From positions 3,596,001-3,660,000 of the forward strand of contig CBDDIF010000001.1 of the NCBI GenBank assembly GCA_965228785.1: a DNA stretch of 64,000 nt, written 5' to 3'. Each line of letters begins with the position of its first letter. The first letter of the stretch is position 1. Of the stretch, positions 21,994-29,963 are shown piece by piece. Position numbers and translations under genes: made by a program. This DNA is from Hoeflea_A sp965228785. GTDB taxonomy: Bacteria > Pseudomonadota > Alphaproteobacteria > Rhizobiales > Rhizobiaceae. Below the pieces are notes generated by a model. It was not told the origin of the DNA, did no database searches, and saw only the letters and a program-made list of their open reading frames with translations.

Positions 21994-24633
21994 CTAGCCG
22001 GTCCAGCCCAGGCCGGCTGAAATGGCGTTCATGGTTTGCAGCAACGGCACGTGCAATGCGGTGCCTGCAATGCAGTCCCGGTCCTGGCGCAGCAGGGCAA
22101 CCTGCAGCTTGTTGATGCGGTCAAGATCGATCCGTTTGCGGTCGAAGCGCTCGCGGAAAACCGGAAACCGGTGTCCGATCGACTGCGATCCGGTCAGGAA
22201 AATTACGCTGTTGCAGGCCAGTTCGAACTCGGCTTCGATAGCGCCGAATATGCTGCGGCCGACGGTCGGATCGGCCACCAGCGAGGCGTATTCGCCGGCG
22301 ATCGCCATGTCCGCCTGGTAGAGCGACTTTTCGATCTCGTCGACGATGAGCCTGAACAGGCGGGACTGCTGGAACAGGTCATGCAGCACCTGGTCGCCGC
22401 CGGCGCCGCGGAACCGGCGAAACTCGGTGATCGCCGCACCGAAGCCGTACCAGCCGGTGATCAGGTGGCGGTTCTGCGACCAGGCGAACACCCAGGGAAT
22501 GGCGCGCAGGTCGTCAAGGCTCGCGGCGCCGAAACGGTGCGGCGGCCGTGAGCCGATTTTTAGCCGCGCCAATTCCTCGACGGGGCTTGCCTGCTGGAAA
22601 TAGTCAAGGAAGCCGTTCGTTTGCAGCAGCGACACATAGGAAGTCTGCGACAGGCCCGACAGGGCCTCAAGCGCATCTTCGAATTCGGGCCGGGGCGGCG
22701 AAACGCGCGGCTCGGCGGAGTGCCGCAAGGTGTTGGCGAGCAAAAGCTCGAGATGGGCGGCAGCGGTGCCGCGATTGGCATATTGCGCCGACACGACCTC
22801 GCCCTGCTCGGTGACGCGCAGACGTCCGGATATCGTTCCGGTGGGCTGTGCGGCGATCGCCCGGCTGGCGGGCGTGCCGCCGCGGCTGACGGAGCCGCCG
22901 CGACCGTGGAAGAAGGCCGGGCGAAACCCTTGGGATTCAAGCGCGGAGGCGATTTTCCGCTGGGCCCGATCCAATTCCCAGGCCGCGCACAGGAAGCCGC
23001 CATCCTTGCTGCTGTCGGAGTAGCCGAGCATCACCTCGGTGATCCGCCCTCTCGTCTTCAGGCTGCGGCGCGCAAGCGGAACATCGAGCAGTGCATGAAG
23101 GATGGTGGGAGCGCTGCGCAGGTCATCGATCGTTTCGAACAACGGAACCACCGCAAGGTCCAGGGTCTCGACGCCAAACCCGGCATAACGGGCGAGAAGG
23201 TAGACGCCGAGAATGTCGTCGGCCGACCGGGTCATGGACAGGATGAACGGACCGATGGCCTTCGGATCGAACCCAGTTTGGGTTTCGTGCATCAGCGCGA
23301 GCAATTGGAGCAGATCGCTGCCCTGATCCGAGAGCTCGGCGGGGTCCAAACGCTGCAGAGTGGGGTCGGCCAGTTCGCGACGCAGGCGCGCCGACCACTC
23401 GCTGCTGCCGTAAGCCGGAACCGGTCCCGGCTGGTTTTCCCAGATTTCCGTCAAAACGGTTGTGGTGACCGTCGAATTCTGGCGAATGTCCAGCGTGGCG
23501 GTGCGGAAGCCGAAGACCGATGCGGATCTGCGCAGACGGCGGATATAGCGCTGCGCCAGCGGTTGCGCATCCACGGCACAGAGTGCCGCATCCAGCGTGT
23601 CGAGATGGGCGAGGAACTGGCCGATATGGCTGTACGAGCGCCTTTGCAGGCGACTGCCAATCGCCGACAGCGCCTGCCGGAAGAGTTCGTTCGGGTTGCG
23701 GCGGCCTCCCGGGTTTTCCTCCGCGATGGCACGCACTCGCGATTGATGGGGTTCGGGCAGCGCCAGGATCTGGTCGCTGATGCTCAACCGGCCTGCGGCT
23801 TTGGCAAGCATCTGCTCATACAGCTCGATGGCAATGTCGCGGCCGCGTTCCAGCGCCTGCACGGTCACGGCGGTAGTCACGCCGGGATTGCCGTCGCGGT
23901 CGCCCCCGATCCAGCTGTGAAAGCAGATTTCCGGCGTTGCAAGCCCGTCATTGTCGAACAGCTGTCCCGTGGCCTGGTCGAAGCGGTTGAGTACCTGCGG
24001 CACCGCTTCGAAGATCGCGTCGCGGAAAAACTGGAAGCCCCATTCGATCTCGTCGTTCAGGCTGGGACGCTCCAGGCGAAGTTCTCCGGTGAGCCAGAGC
24101 AGGTCGATTTCCGCTTCGATATCCTGCAGCAGGTCCGCCCGTTCGGTCGGGGTCCAGCGCTGCGCTTCGAGACTGACGAGACAACGGTAAATCCGGCGAT
24201 GGATCTCCAGAACCGTCACGCGCTTGGCTTCCGTCGGGTGGGCCGTCAGGGTGGGGCCGACGCAAAGCGATCCCGCAGCTTTGCGAAGGCGCTCAGCGTC
24301 GGCGGTCTTGCAGGACAGGGCCTCGGCGAAGCTGCCTTCCACCGCATCGGGTCCCAGTTCGGTCTCGGTGCGACGGCGCTCGCGGACCGCTGCATTCTCA
24401 TCGATGATGCGTGACAGCTGAAACCAGATGGACAGTGCCTGAAGGTATGGCGTGGCTTCCCGGCCGACGGGAATGGCGGTGGGCGAGGGGGCATCGGTCC
24501 AGGAGGCGACATGCGGCGCGCGCTTGAGCAGAATATTGCGCCAGAGCGCGCCCAGTTCGGCGCGTAGGCCGTCGGCGTAGACCACACGGTCGTGCGTCTT
24601 TTGCCGCAGGTCGTCGCGAACCGCCACGTTCAT
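21994..24633 (-). CDS. ppc: Phosphoenolpyruvate carboxylase
   Basis: 879 aa from the ATG at 24633, which overlaps the hprA stop codon as TGATG; the frame continues upstream inside hprA but that part has no PEPC-like sequence. The enzyme adds bicarbonate to PEP, giving oxaloacetate, the CO2-fixing step of the serine cycle. Catalytic signatures are 'LTAHPTEAKR' near residue 120 (active-site His), 'GYSDSSKDGG' near 535 and 'FHGRGGSVSRGGTP' near 575. The bacterial PEPC C-terminus is present though slightly reduced. Spacing to glyA is 21 bases. Confidence 0.96.
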   Translation of the reverse strand: MNVAVRDDLRQKTHDRVVYADGLRAELGALWRNILLKRAPHVASWTDAPSPTAIPVGREATPYLQALSIWFQLSRIIDENAAVRERRRTETELGPDAVEGSFAEALSCKTADAERLRKAAGSLCVGPTLTAHPTEAKRVTVLEIHRRIYRCLVSLEAQRWTPTERADLLQDIEAEIDLLWLTGELRLERPSLNDEIEWGFQFFRDAIFEAVPQVLNRFDQATGQLFDNDGLATPEICFHSWIGGDRDGNPGVTTAVTVQALERGRDIAIELYEQMLAKAAGRLSISDQILALPEPHQSRVRAIAEENPGGRRNPNELFRQALSAIGSRLQRRSYSHIGQFLAHLDTLDAALCAVDAQPLAQRYIRRLRRSASVFGFRTATLDIRQNSTVTTTVLTEIWENQPGPVPAYGSSEWSARLRRELADPTLQRLDPAELSDQGSDLLQLLALMHETQTGFDPKAIGPFILSMTRSADDILGVYLLARYAGFGVETLDLAVVPLFETIDDLRSAPTILHALLDVPLARRSLKTRGRITEVMLGYSDSSKDGGFLCAAWELDRAQRKIASALESQGFRPAFFHGRGGSVSRGGTPASRAIAAQPTGTISGRLRVTEQGEVVSAQYANRGTAAAHLELLLANTLRHSAEPRVSPPRPEFEDALEALSGLSQTSYVSLLQTNGFLDYFQQASPVEELARLKIGSRPPHRFGAASLDDLRAIPWVFAWSQNRHLITGWYGFGAAITEFRRFRGAGGDQVLHDLFQQSRLFRLIVDEIEKSLYQADMAIAGEYASLVADPTVGRSIFGAIEAEFELACNSVIFLTGSQSIGHRFPVFRERFDRKRIDLDRINKLQVALLRQDRDCIAGTALHVPLLQTMNAISAGLGWTG

Positions 24634-25604
24634 CAGAACACCCGATCTCTCGGGGGACGGCCATCGAAGAAGTCGCCCAGATTGTCGAGAACACGGAAGC
24701 CCATGGCCTCGCGCGCTTCGCGCGTGGCGCTGCCCAGATGCGGCAACATCACCAGATTGTCGCATTGCATCAGGCCTGGATTGATGCGCGGTTCGCCATC
24801 GAACACGTCCAGTGCCGCGCCGCCGATCGATTTCGACGTCAGGGCCTCGATCAGCGCGACTTCGTCGATTACCTCTCCGCGGGCGGTGTTGATCAGAAAG
24901 GCATCCGGCTTCATCAGTTCCAGTCGCCGCGCATTGATGAGGTGCCGGTTTGCATCGCCGCCCGGGCAGTGCAGAGACACGAAGTCGCACTGCGGCAGCA
25001 GATCGTCGACCGTGTCGACCTGGGTCGCGTTGCACTGCGCCAGGATAGCGTGGTCGAGAGGGCTGCGGTTTTGCACGACGATCTTCATGCCGAAGCCGAA
25101 ATGGGCGCGGCGGGCCATCTCCCGGCCGATACGACCATAACCGATAATGCCGAGCGTCTTGCCGCTGGCCTTGGTGCCGACCAGGTGCGTCGGGCGCCAG
25201 CCGGTCCAGTTGCCGGCACGCAGTTCACGTTCGCCTTCGCCGGCGCGCCGTGCCGCCATCAGCAGCAGCGTCATGGCCAGATCGGCGGTGCACTCGGACA
25301 GCACGTCCGGCGTGTTGGTCACGGTCAGGCCGAGACCACGGGCGGAGTCCTCGCAGATATGGCTGTAGCCGACCCCGTAATTGGCGAGGATCTTCGTCCG
25401 GGAGGAGGGCACATCCAGGGCGTCGGCGGTCAGCTTGTCCGTCACCGTCGGTAGCACCGCATCGTAGCTGCCAAGTGCCTCACGGATATCCGAAGGCGAC
25501 AGCGGTTTGTCGCCGGTGTTGAGAACCGCGTCATAGTTCTCCATCAGCTGTGCTTCGACGGCCGTCGGCCAGCGGCGCGTCACGAGAACCGAAGGCTTGA
25601 CCAT
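24633..25604 (-). CDS. hprA: Hydroxypyruvate/glyoxylate reductase (D-2-hydroxyacid dehydrogenase family)
   Basis: 323 aa from ATG 25604, which overlaps the mtkB stop as TGATG. It belongs to the D-isomer 2-hydroxyacid dehydrogenases: Rossmann motif 'LGIIGYGRIGREMARRA' near residue 150, catalytic Arg in 'INTARGEVIDE' near 240, Glu in 'DVFDGEPRIN' near 268, and the acid/base His in 'PHLGSATREAREAM' near 288. In the serine cycle it reduces hydroxypyruvate to D-glycerate. The family also includes glyoxylate reductases, so substrate preference rests on the operon. Confidence 0.9.
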   Translation of the reverse strand: MVKPSVLVTRRWPTAVEAQLMENYDAVLNTGDKPLSPSDIREALGSYDAVLPTVTDKLTADALDVPSSRTKILANYGVGYSHICEDSARGLGLTVTNTPDVLSECTADLAMTLLLMAARRAGEGERELRAGNWTGWRPTHLVGTKASGKTLGIIGYGRIGREMARRAHFGFGMKIVVQNRSPLDHAILAQCNATQVDTVDDLLPQCDFVSLHCPGGDANRHLINARRLELMKPDAFLINTARGEVIDEVALIEALTSKSIGGAALDVFDGEPRINPGLMQCDNLVMLPHLGSATREAREAMGFRVLDNLGDFFDGRPPRDRVF

Positions 25605-26494
25605 CAAGCTGCCTCTTTCATGACGCGGGCGATCGTGTCTCCGATCACGGCCGGGTTTTCGGCGACCGTCGCGCCGACGCCCGAGAGGATTTCGACCTTT
25701 TCCGAGGCGCTTTCGCCGAAGGCGGAGATGATCGCACCGGCATGACCCATTGTGCGGCCTTTCGGGGCGGTCAGGCCCGCAACATAGGCCACAACGGGTT
25801 TGCTGACGTGGTCGCGGATGTATTCCGCCGCTTCGGCTTCCTGCGGACCACCGATCTCGCCGATCATGGCGATCACATGGGTTTCGTCATCCTGCTCGAA
25901 GAGCTGCAGGATATCCTTGAAAGACGATCCGTTGATCGGATCGCCGCCGATGCCGACGCTGGTCGAGACGCCGATGTCGTGCTCCTTGAGCTGGGCGGCG
26001 GCTTCGTAGCCGAGCGTGCCGGAACGCCCGATGATGCCGACATGGCCGGGCAGGTAGATATGACCTGGCATGATCCCGAGCAGCGCTTTGCCCGGGCTGA
26101 TCGTGCCGGCACAGTTCGGTCCGGTCAGGATCATGCGCTTGTCGCGGGGATAACGGTACATGTAACGCTTGACGCGGATCATGTCCTGGGCGGGGATACC
26201 GTCTGTGATGCAGACGCAGTATCGAATGCCGCCGTCCGCCGCTTCCATGATCGAATCGGCCGCGAAGGGTGGTGGCACGAAAACCAGGCTGGCATTGGCC
26301 CCGGTGGCCTCGACGGCCTGCTTGACCGTATTGAAGACCGGCACGCCTTCGACGGTCTCGCCGCCCTTGCCGGGGACGACGCCACCGACGACATTGGTGC
26401 CGTATTGCAGCATGTCCTTCGTGTGGAAGCGGGCCATGCGCCCGGTGATGCCCTGAACGATAACGCGGGTTTCGCGGTCGAGAAGGATGCTCAT
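25604..26494 (-). CDS. mtkB: Malate-CoA ligase (malate thiokinase) alpha subunit
   Basis: 296 aa, a SucD-like subunit. Seen are the CoA-binding start 'VIVQGITGRMARFHTKDMLQYGTNVVGG', 'ILTGPNCAGTISPGKALLGIMPGHIY' near residue 120 and the phospho-histidine motif 'GRTMGHAGAIISAFGESASEKVE' near 245. With MtkA it makes malyl-CoA from malate, ATP and CoA. Succinyl-CoA synthetase alpha is nearly the same in motif, but the position between mtkA and hprA/ppc/mcl in a serine-cycle operon, and the absence of TCA-cycle sucAB or mdh nearby, favour malate thiokinase. Its start overlaps the mtkA stop by TGATG. Confidence 0.92.
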   Translation of the reverse strand: MSILLDRETRVIVQGITGRMARFHTKDMLQYGTNVVGGVVPGKGGETVEGVPVFNTVKQAVEATGANASLVFVPPPFAADSIMEAADGGIRYCVCITDGIPAQDMIRVKRYMYRYPRDKRMILTGPNCAGTISPGKALLGIMPGHIYLPGHVGIIGRSGTLGYEAAAQLKEHDIGVSTSVGIGGDPINGSSFKDILQLFEQDDETHVIAMIGEIGGPQEAEAAEYIRDHVSKPVVAYVAGLTAPKGRTMGHAGAIISAFGESASEKVEILSGVGATVAENPAVIGDTIARVMKEAA

Positions 26495-27690
26495 CAGACA
26501 GCCCTCATTCTTGTGCCTTGGGTGAGATCGTTGCGCCAGGCGCCGACGGCGCGCTCGGCAGCCTCCATCAGCGTTGTCGCGCGGATGATGGGCAGACCGG
26601 ATTTGGCGAGGATTTTCTGACCTTCTTCGACATTGGTGCCGGCCAGGCGCACCACCACGGGGATGTCGACCTGCAGGTCGCGTAGCGCTTGGACCACGCC
26701 CTCGGCCACCCAGTCGCAGCGGTTGATGCCGGCAAAGATGTTGACCAGGACGGCCTGGACGTTCTTGTCCGACAGCACCAGGCGAAACGCCTTGGTGACC
26801 CGCTCCGGCGACGCGCCGCCACCGATGTCGAGGAAGTTGGCGGGTTCGCCGCCGGCCAGCTTGATCGTGTCCATGGTCGCCATCGCCAGGCCGGCGCCAT
26901 TGACAATGCAGCCGATATTGCCGTCGAGGCCGACATAGGACAGGCCGCGGTCGGCAGCGCGCGACTCGCGCGGGTCTTCCTGAGACTTGTCGCGCAACTC
27001 GCTGATCTGCGGGTGGCGAAACAGGGCGTTGTCGTCGAAACTCATCTTGGCGTCGAGCGCCACCACGCGGTTGTCGCCGGTGATCACCAGCGGGTTGATC
27101 TCGACCATGGTGGCGTCGAAATCGCGGAACGCCTGGTAACAGCCCTGCAGGGTGCGGACCATGTTCTGCACCAGTCCCGGTTCAACCCCTAGACTGAAGG
27201 CGATCTCGCGGGCCTGGAATTCCTGTAGGCCGACAGCAGGTTCGACGGTTGAGCGGACTATGCTGTCAGGCCGTTCGGCCGAGATCTCCTCGATCTCCAT
27301 GCCGCCTTCGGAAGACGCGACGATCATGATGCGTTGGCTCGACCGGTCGAGCACCAGGCCGAGATAGATCTCGCGATCGATCTGCACGGTGGACTCGACG
27401 TAGACGCGGTAGATGCCTTTGCCTTCAGGTCCGGTCTGGTGCGTGACCAGCTTGCGACCGAACATGTCGTCGCAGGCGTCATGGACTTCTTCCTGCGAGC
27501 TGCAGAGCTTCACACCGCCTGCCTTGCCGCGGCCGCCAGCATGCACCTGGGCCTTGACGACCCATGTATCACCGCCCAGTTCGCGTGCGCGATAGGCGGC
27601 CTGTTCGGGGCTGTAGGCAAGAGCGCCCGCGGGTACCTCGACGCCGAAATTCGAGAGAATTTCCTTGGCTTGGTATTCATGGATATCCAT
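26494..27690 (-). CDS. mtkA: Malate-CoA ligase (malate thiokinase) beta subunit
   Basis: 398 aa, SucC-like. An ATP-grasp domain covers roughly residues 1-240 ('MDIHEYQAKEILSNFGVEVPAGA', 'VKAQVHAGGRGKAGGVKLC' near 45, 'VEINPLVITGDNRVVALDAKM' near 200), followed by the CoA-ligase domain with 'GNIGCIVNGAGLAMATMD' near 260 and 'VNIFAGINRCDWVAEGVV' near 320. It forms a heteromer with MtkB that ligates CoA to malate at the expense of ATP. Start is the ATG at 27690; sga lies about 10 bases downstream of the next start, so the two are close neighbours in the same transcript. Confidence 0.92.
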   Translation of the reverse strand: MDIHEYQAKEILSNFGVEVPAGALAYSPEQAAYRARELGGDTWVVKAQVHAGGRGKAGGVKLCSSQEEVHDACDDMFGRKLVTHQTGPEGKGIYRVYVESTVQIDREIYLGLVLDRSSQRIMIVASSEGGMEIEEISAERPDSIVRSTVEPAVGLQEFQAREIAFSLGVEPGLVQNMVRTLQGCYQAFRDFDATMVEINPLVITGDNRVVALDAKMSFDDNALFRHPQISELRDKSQEDPRESRAADRGLSYVGLDGNIGCIVNGAGLAMATMDTIKLAGGEPANFLDIGGGASPERVTKAFRLVLSDKNVQAVLVNIFAGINRCDWVAEGVVQALRDLQVDIPVVVRLAGTNVEEGQKILAKSGLPIIRATTLMEAAERAVGAWRNDLTQGTRMRAV

Positions 27691-27699
27691 TGGTCCCTC

Positions 27700-28944
27700 C
27701 TATTGCGCGGCAACGGCCGGTGCGTAGTGGCGGTCGAGGACCGTATCGATCGCGTCCTGGTCGACATCCGCACCGAGCGCCCGCATGGCGTCGGCAAAGC
27801 GGCGGACGATCTCCCAGATGGCGGCGGGGCGCAGCTGGTTGAGGATGCCGATGCGGATCTGCACTGGCTCGGACAGGGTGGGCCAGATGCCGAAGCCTTC
27901 GGCGCGGCAGTTCTGCACCAGCTCCATTTCGCAGCCGGCCAGATCGCCCGGCAGGTTCAGCACGACCAGGCTGGTCGTGTTGGACGTCACCTCGCAGCCC
28001 ATGGCGGCAACAGCGTCGCGCAGGGCCGCTTCGTGCATGCGGTAGGATTCGGCCCGGTCGGCGAGCCCTTCCAAAAGGGTCAGCCGCAGGGCCTGGTGGA
28101 AGGCGGCGACCGCATAGCCCGAATGGGTGCGGTGATAGGTGCCTTTTTCGACGTCGGCCCCGTCAATGATGCCCCAGTGGCGCGCCTCGAAGATCGGGTT
28201 GTGCACATAGGTGTAGGCGCCGGTTGCCTTCAGCGTGTCGATATAGACATCGCGGAAGCTGACCGGCGCATAGGTGAGGGGCAGGCAGCACAGGCCCTTT
28301 TGCGGACAGGACGCCCAGCCGGCGACCCCCGGAAAGTCGTCGATTGAAAACGCCTCCACCCCGAGGGAGGAGACCGCATCGACCAGTCCCATGACCCCGT
28401 GGCGCTCGCAGGCCTCGGAAAAGCCGCGGAGATCGTTGATGCGGCCAGACCCGGTTTCCCAATGGGCCATGAAGGCCCATTTCGGCTTGTGCTCGGCGAG
28501 CGCCGCCTCGACGGTTTCGCCGGTGACAGACTGACCGTGCGTCACCTCGATTACAACCACGCTGGCGGCTTGCGGGTTCAGCGAATCCGCGGCCAGCTCG
28601 GCCGGGGTCGACGCCTTGATCCGCAGTGTGAGGGAATCGATTCCGGAAAACGTTCCGTTGGAGAAGGCGACGACCTTGTCGCCCGGCATGACCGCCGAGA
28701 ACATGGCATCCAGGCCGCTCCAGCCGGTGCCGGCAATGGCGAAGGTGTAGATGTTCTTCGTGCCCCAGATCTCGCGCAGCATGTGCTTGCACTCGATCAT
28801 CCCGCGCAGAACGTCGCCCTGCATGTGATCGGCCACTCCGGCGCCGGCGAATGCCTGAAGGACGCGCGCGTCGGTGTTGCCCGGTCCGGGACCCGCGGCC
28901 AGCGTCTCGGGAATTTCGAGCTTGGGGAAGATATGTGTTGTCAT
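27700..28944 (-). CDS. sgaA: Serine-glyoxylate aminotransferase
   Basis: 414 aa from ATG 28944, chosen because GGAGG sits eight or so bases before it and the 72 upstream in-frame codons have no homology to the family. A class V PLP aminotransferase that turns serine plus glyoxylate into hydroxypyruvate plus glycine. Hallmarks are 'LAAGPGPGNTDARVLQAF' at the N-terminus, 'FAIAGTGWSGLDAMFSAV' near residue 70, 'AHWETGSGR' near 150, and the PLP lysine in 'GWASCPQKGLCCLPLTYAP' near 200. It is the first gene of the leftward serine-cycle operon, so the operon promoter should lie between it and the divergent LuxR-type gene. Confidence 0.94.
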   Translation of the reverse strand: MTTHIFPKLEIPETLAAGPGPGNTDARVLQAFAGAGVADHMQGDVLRGMIECKHMLREIWGTKNIYTFAIAGTGWSGLDAMFSAVMPGDKVVAFSNGTFSGIDSLTLRIKASTPAELAADSLNPQAASVVVIEVTHGQSVTGETVEAALAEHKPKWAFMAHWETGSGRINDLRGFSEACERHGVMGLVDAVSSLGVEAFSIDDFPGVAGWASCPQKGLCCLPLTYAPVSFRDVYIDTLKATGAYTYVHNPIFEARHWGIIDGADVEKGTYHRTHSGYAVAAFHQALRLTLLEGLADRAESYRMHEAALRDAVAAMGCEVTSNTTSLVVLNLPGDLAGCEMELVQNCRAEGFGIWPTLSEPVQIRIGILNQLRPAAIWEIVRRFADAMRALGADVDQDAIDTVLDRHYAPAVAAQ

Positions 28945-29160
28945 CTGCTGGTGTCCTCCGTCGCCGGGCCTTTCGACCCGCCTGTCTCCTCGTGGATAGA
29001 AAAGCCCCGGCTTGTCCGAAGAAGCAACGTAAGTTACTACTGCTTTTGGGTATCTAATAGGGTGGGAAAACGCCCATCCATATGGGTAGGTATTTCCGGA
29101 CGTGGCACGACATTGGCCACCAATTCGGGTAGTTTTTTCGAAATTCGGCTTCAAAAACAA
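28945..29160. promoter_or_regulatory. Divergent promoter region, serine-cycle operon / LuxR-type regulator
   Basis: 216 non-coding bases between the two divergent genes. The middle part (29030-29160) is lower in GC. It contains CCATATGG (29078-29085) set in a larger cluster of GGG/CCC half-sites (29061-29090), the most dyad-like part of the region and a plausible operator. GGAGG for sga lies near 28950. No clear -35/-10 pair can be assigned by eye. Confidence 0.5.
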
Positions 29161-29805
29161 ATGGTTGAGAATTCAGCGGCGCCAATCAACACCTTGCTCG
29201 CAGACAGCAATTCTTTGGTTCTGTCGGCGATGTCGGAAATTTTTGAACGGGATCCGCGCTTCTCCCTGGTGGCCACATCGGCGACCGCCGAGGGCTGTCT
29301 CGGACTTGTCATGCGGGTGCCGGTCGAGGTCTGCGTGATCGATTGGAACCTGCCGGTGCTGGGAGCGGCCAAGCTGATCGAGGTTTTGCGCGAACAGGAA
29401 AACGTACCGCGCTTTGTGGTCTATGGAGAGGAAAATGGCGACCAGCCGCGGCTAGCGATGCAGGCCGGCGCGGCAGGGTTTGCATCGCGGTCCGGCGAGG
29501 TCGAGAGCCTCCTCGACACCTGTGCCGATGTCGCCGCCGGCAAGATGGTGTTTCCGTTTATCGACGTGCGCCAGATGCAGCAGGATCCGATGAACACACT
29601 GTCGCGCAAGGAGCGCGCGATTATGGAATCGCTGGCCAACGGCATGTCCAACCGCGAACTCTCCAAAACGCTTCAGATCTCCACCAATACGGTGAAATTC
29701 CACTTGTCGAACATCTACGAGAAACTCTCGGTGAAGAACCGGGCACAGGCCATCGTCTACTATTATTCGGCCCAGTCCCCAGGCGGTAAATCTCGGGACG
29801 AGTGA
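29161..29805 (+). CDS. NarL/FixJ-type LuxR regulator with degenerate receiver domain
   Basis: 214 aa from ATG 29161. Residues ~12-130 have a response-regulator fold: 'LLADSNSLVLSAM' (one of the two acidic residues replaced), phospho-acceptor-like Asp in 'VCVIDWNLPVLG', but the conserved Thr/Ser position reads 'VVYGEEN' and the conserved Lys region reads 'AGFASRSGE', without Lys. Residues ~148-205 are a LuxR/GerE helix-turn-helix ('LSRKERAIMESLANGMSNRELS', 'STNTVKFHLSNIYEKL'). No sensor kinase is adjacent. Being divergent from sga, it is a candidate regulator of the serine-cycle operon, perhaps working without phosphorylation; that role is inferred from position only. Confidence 0.85.
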   Translation: MVENSAAPINTLLADSNSLVLSAMSEIFERDPRFSLVATSATAEGCLGLVMRVPVEVCVIDWNLPVLGAAKLIEVLREQENVPRFVVYGEENGDQPRLAMQAGAAGFASRSGEVESLLDTCADVAAGKMVFPFIDVRQMQQDPMNTLSRKERAIMESLANGMSNRELSKTLQISTNTVKFHLSNIYEKLSVKNRAQAIVYYYSAQSPGGKSRDE

Positions 29806-29820
29806 GGGAGTTGGGTCGAG

Positions 29821-29955
29821 GTGACCGAAAAAGGGCCGATCGACCGCGCTGGAGCGGACATTCGGGCCAACGACATTGTCTGCGCCAGCAACTGGATAGT
29901 TGATATTGTCCACACGATCGACCTGTATCGGCAAATGTTCGCCGGCCTCGTTTGA
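29821..29955 (+). CDS. Possible 44-aa small protein
   Basis: GTG start preceded by GGGAG, 44 codons, TGA stop nine bases before the convergent glycosyltransferase stop. It starts 15 bases after the LuxR-type gene and would be co-transcribed with it. The middle 'NWIVDIVHTIDLYRQMFAGL' is moderately hydrophobic and could form a helix. No family recognised; it may also be chance. Confidence 0.3.
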   Translation: MTEKGPIDRAGADIRANDIVCASNWIVDIVHTIDLYRQMFAGLV

Positions 29956-29963
29956 CGGTCCTG

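Noticed and set aside
22621..24414. 597-codon rightward frame opposite ppc
   Set aside because: The opposite strand encodes a full PEPC with all motifs; the frame is a codon-bias shadow.
24634..25035. 134-residue N-terminal extension of ppc
   Set aside because: Arg-rich, lies wholly inside hprA, and a TGATG start at 24633 explains the normal PEPC N-terminus.
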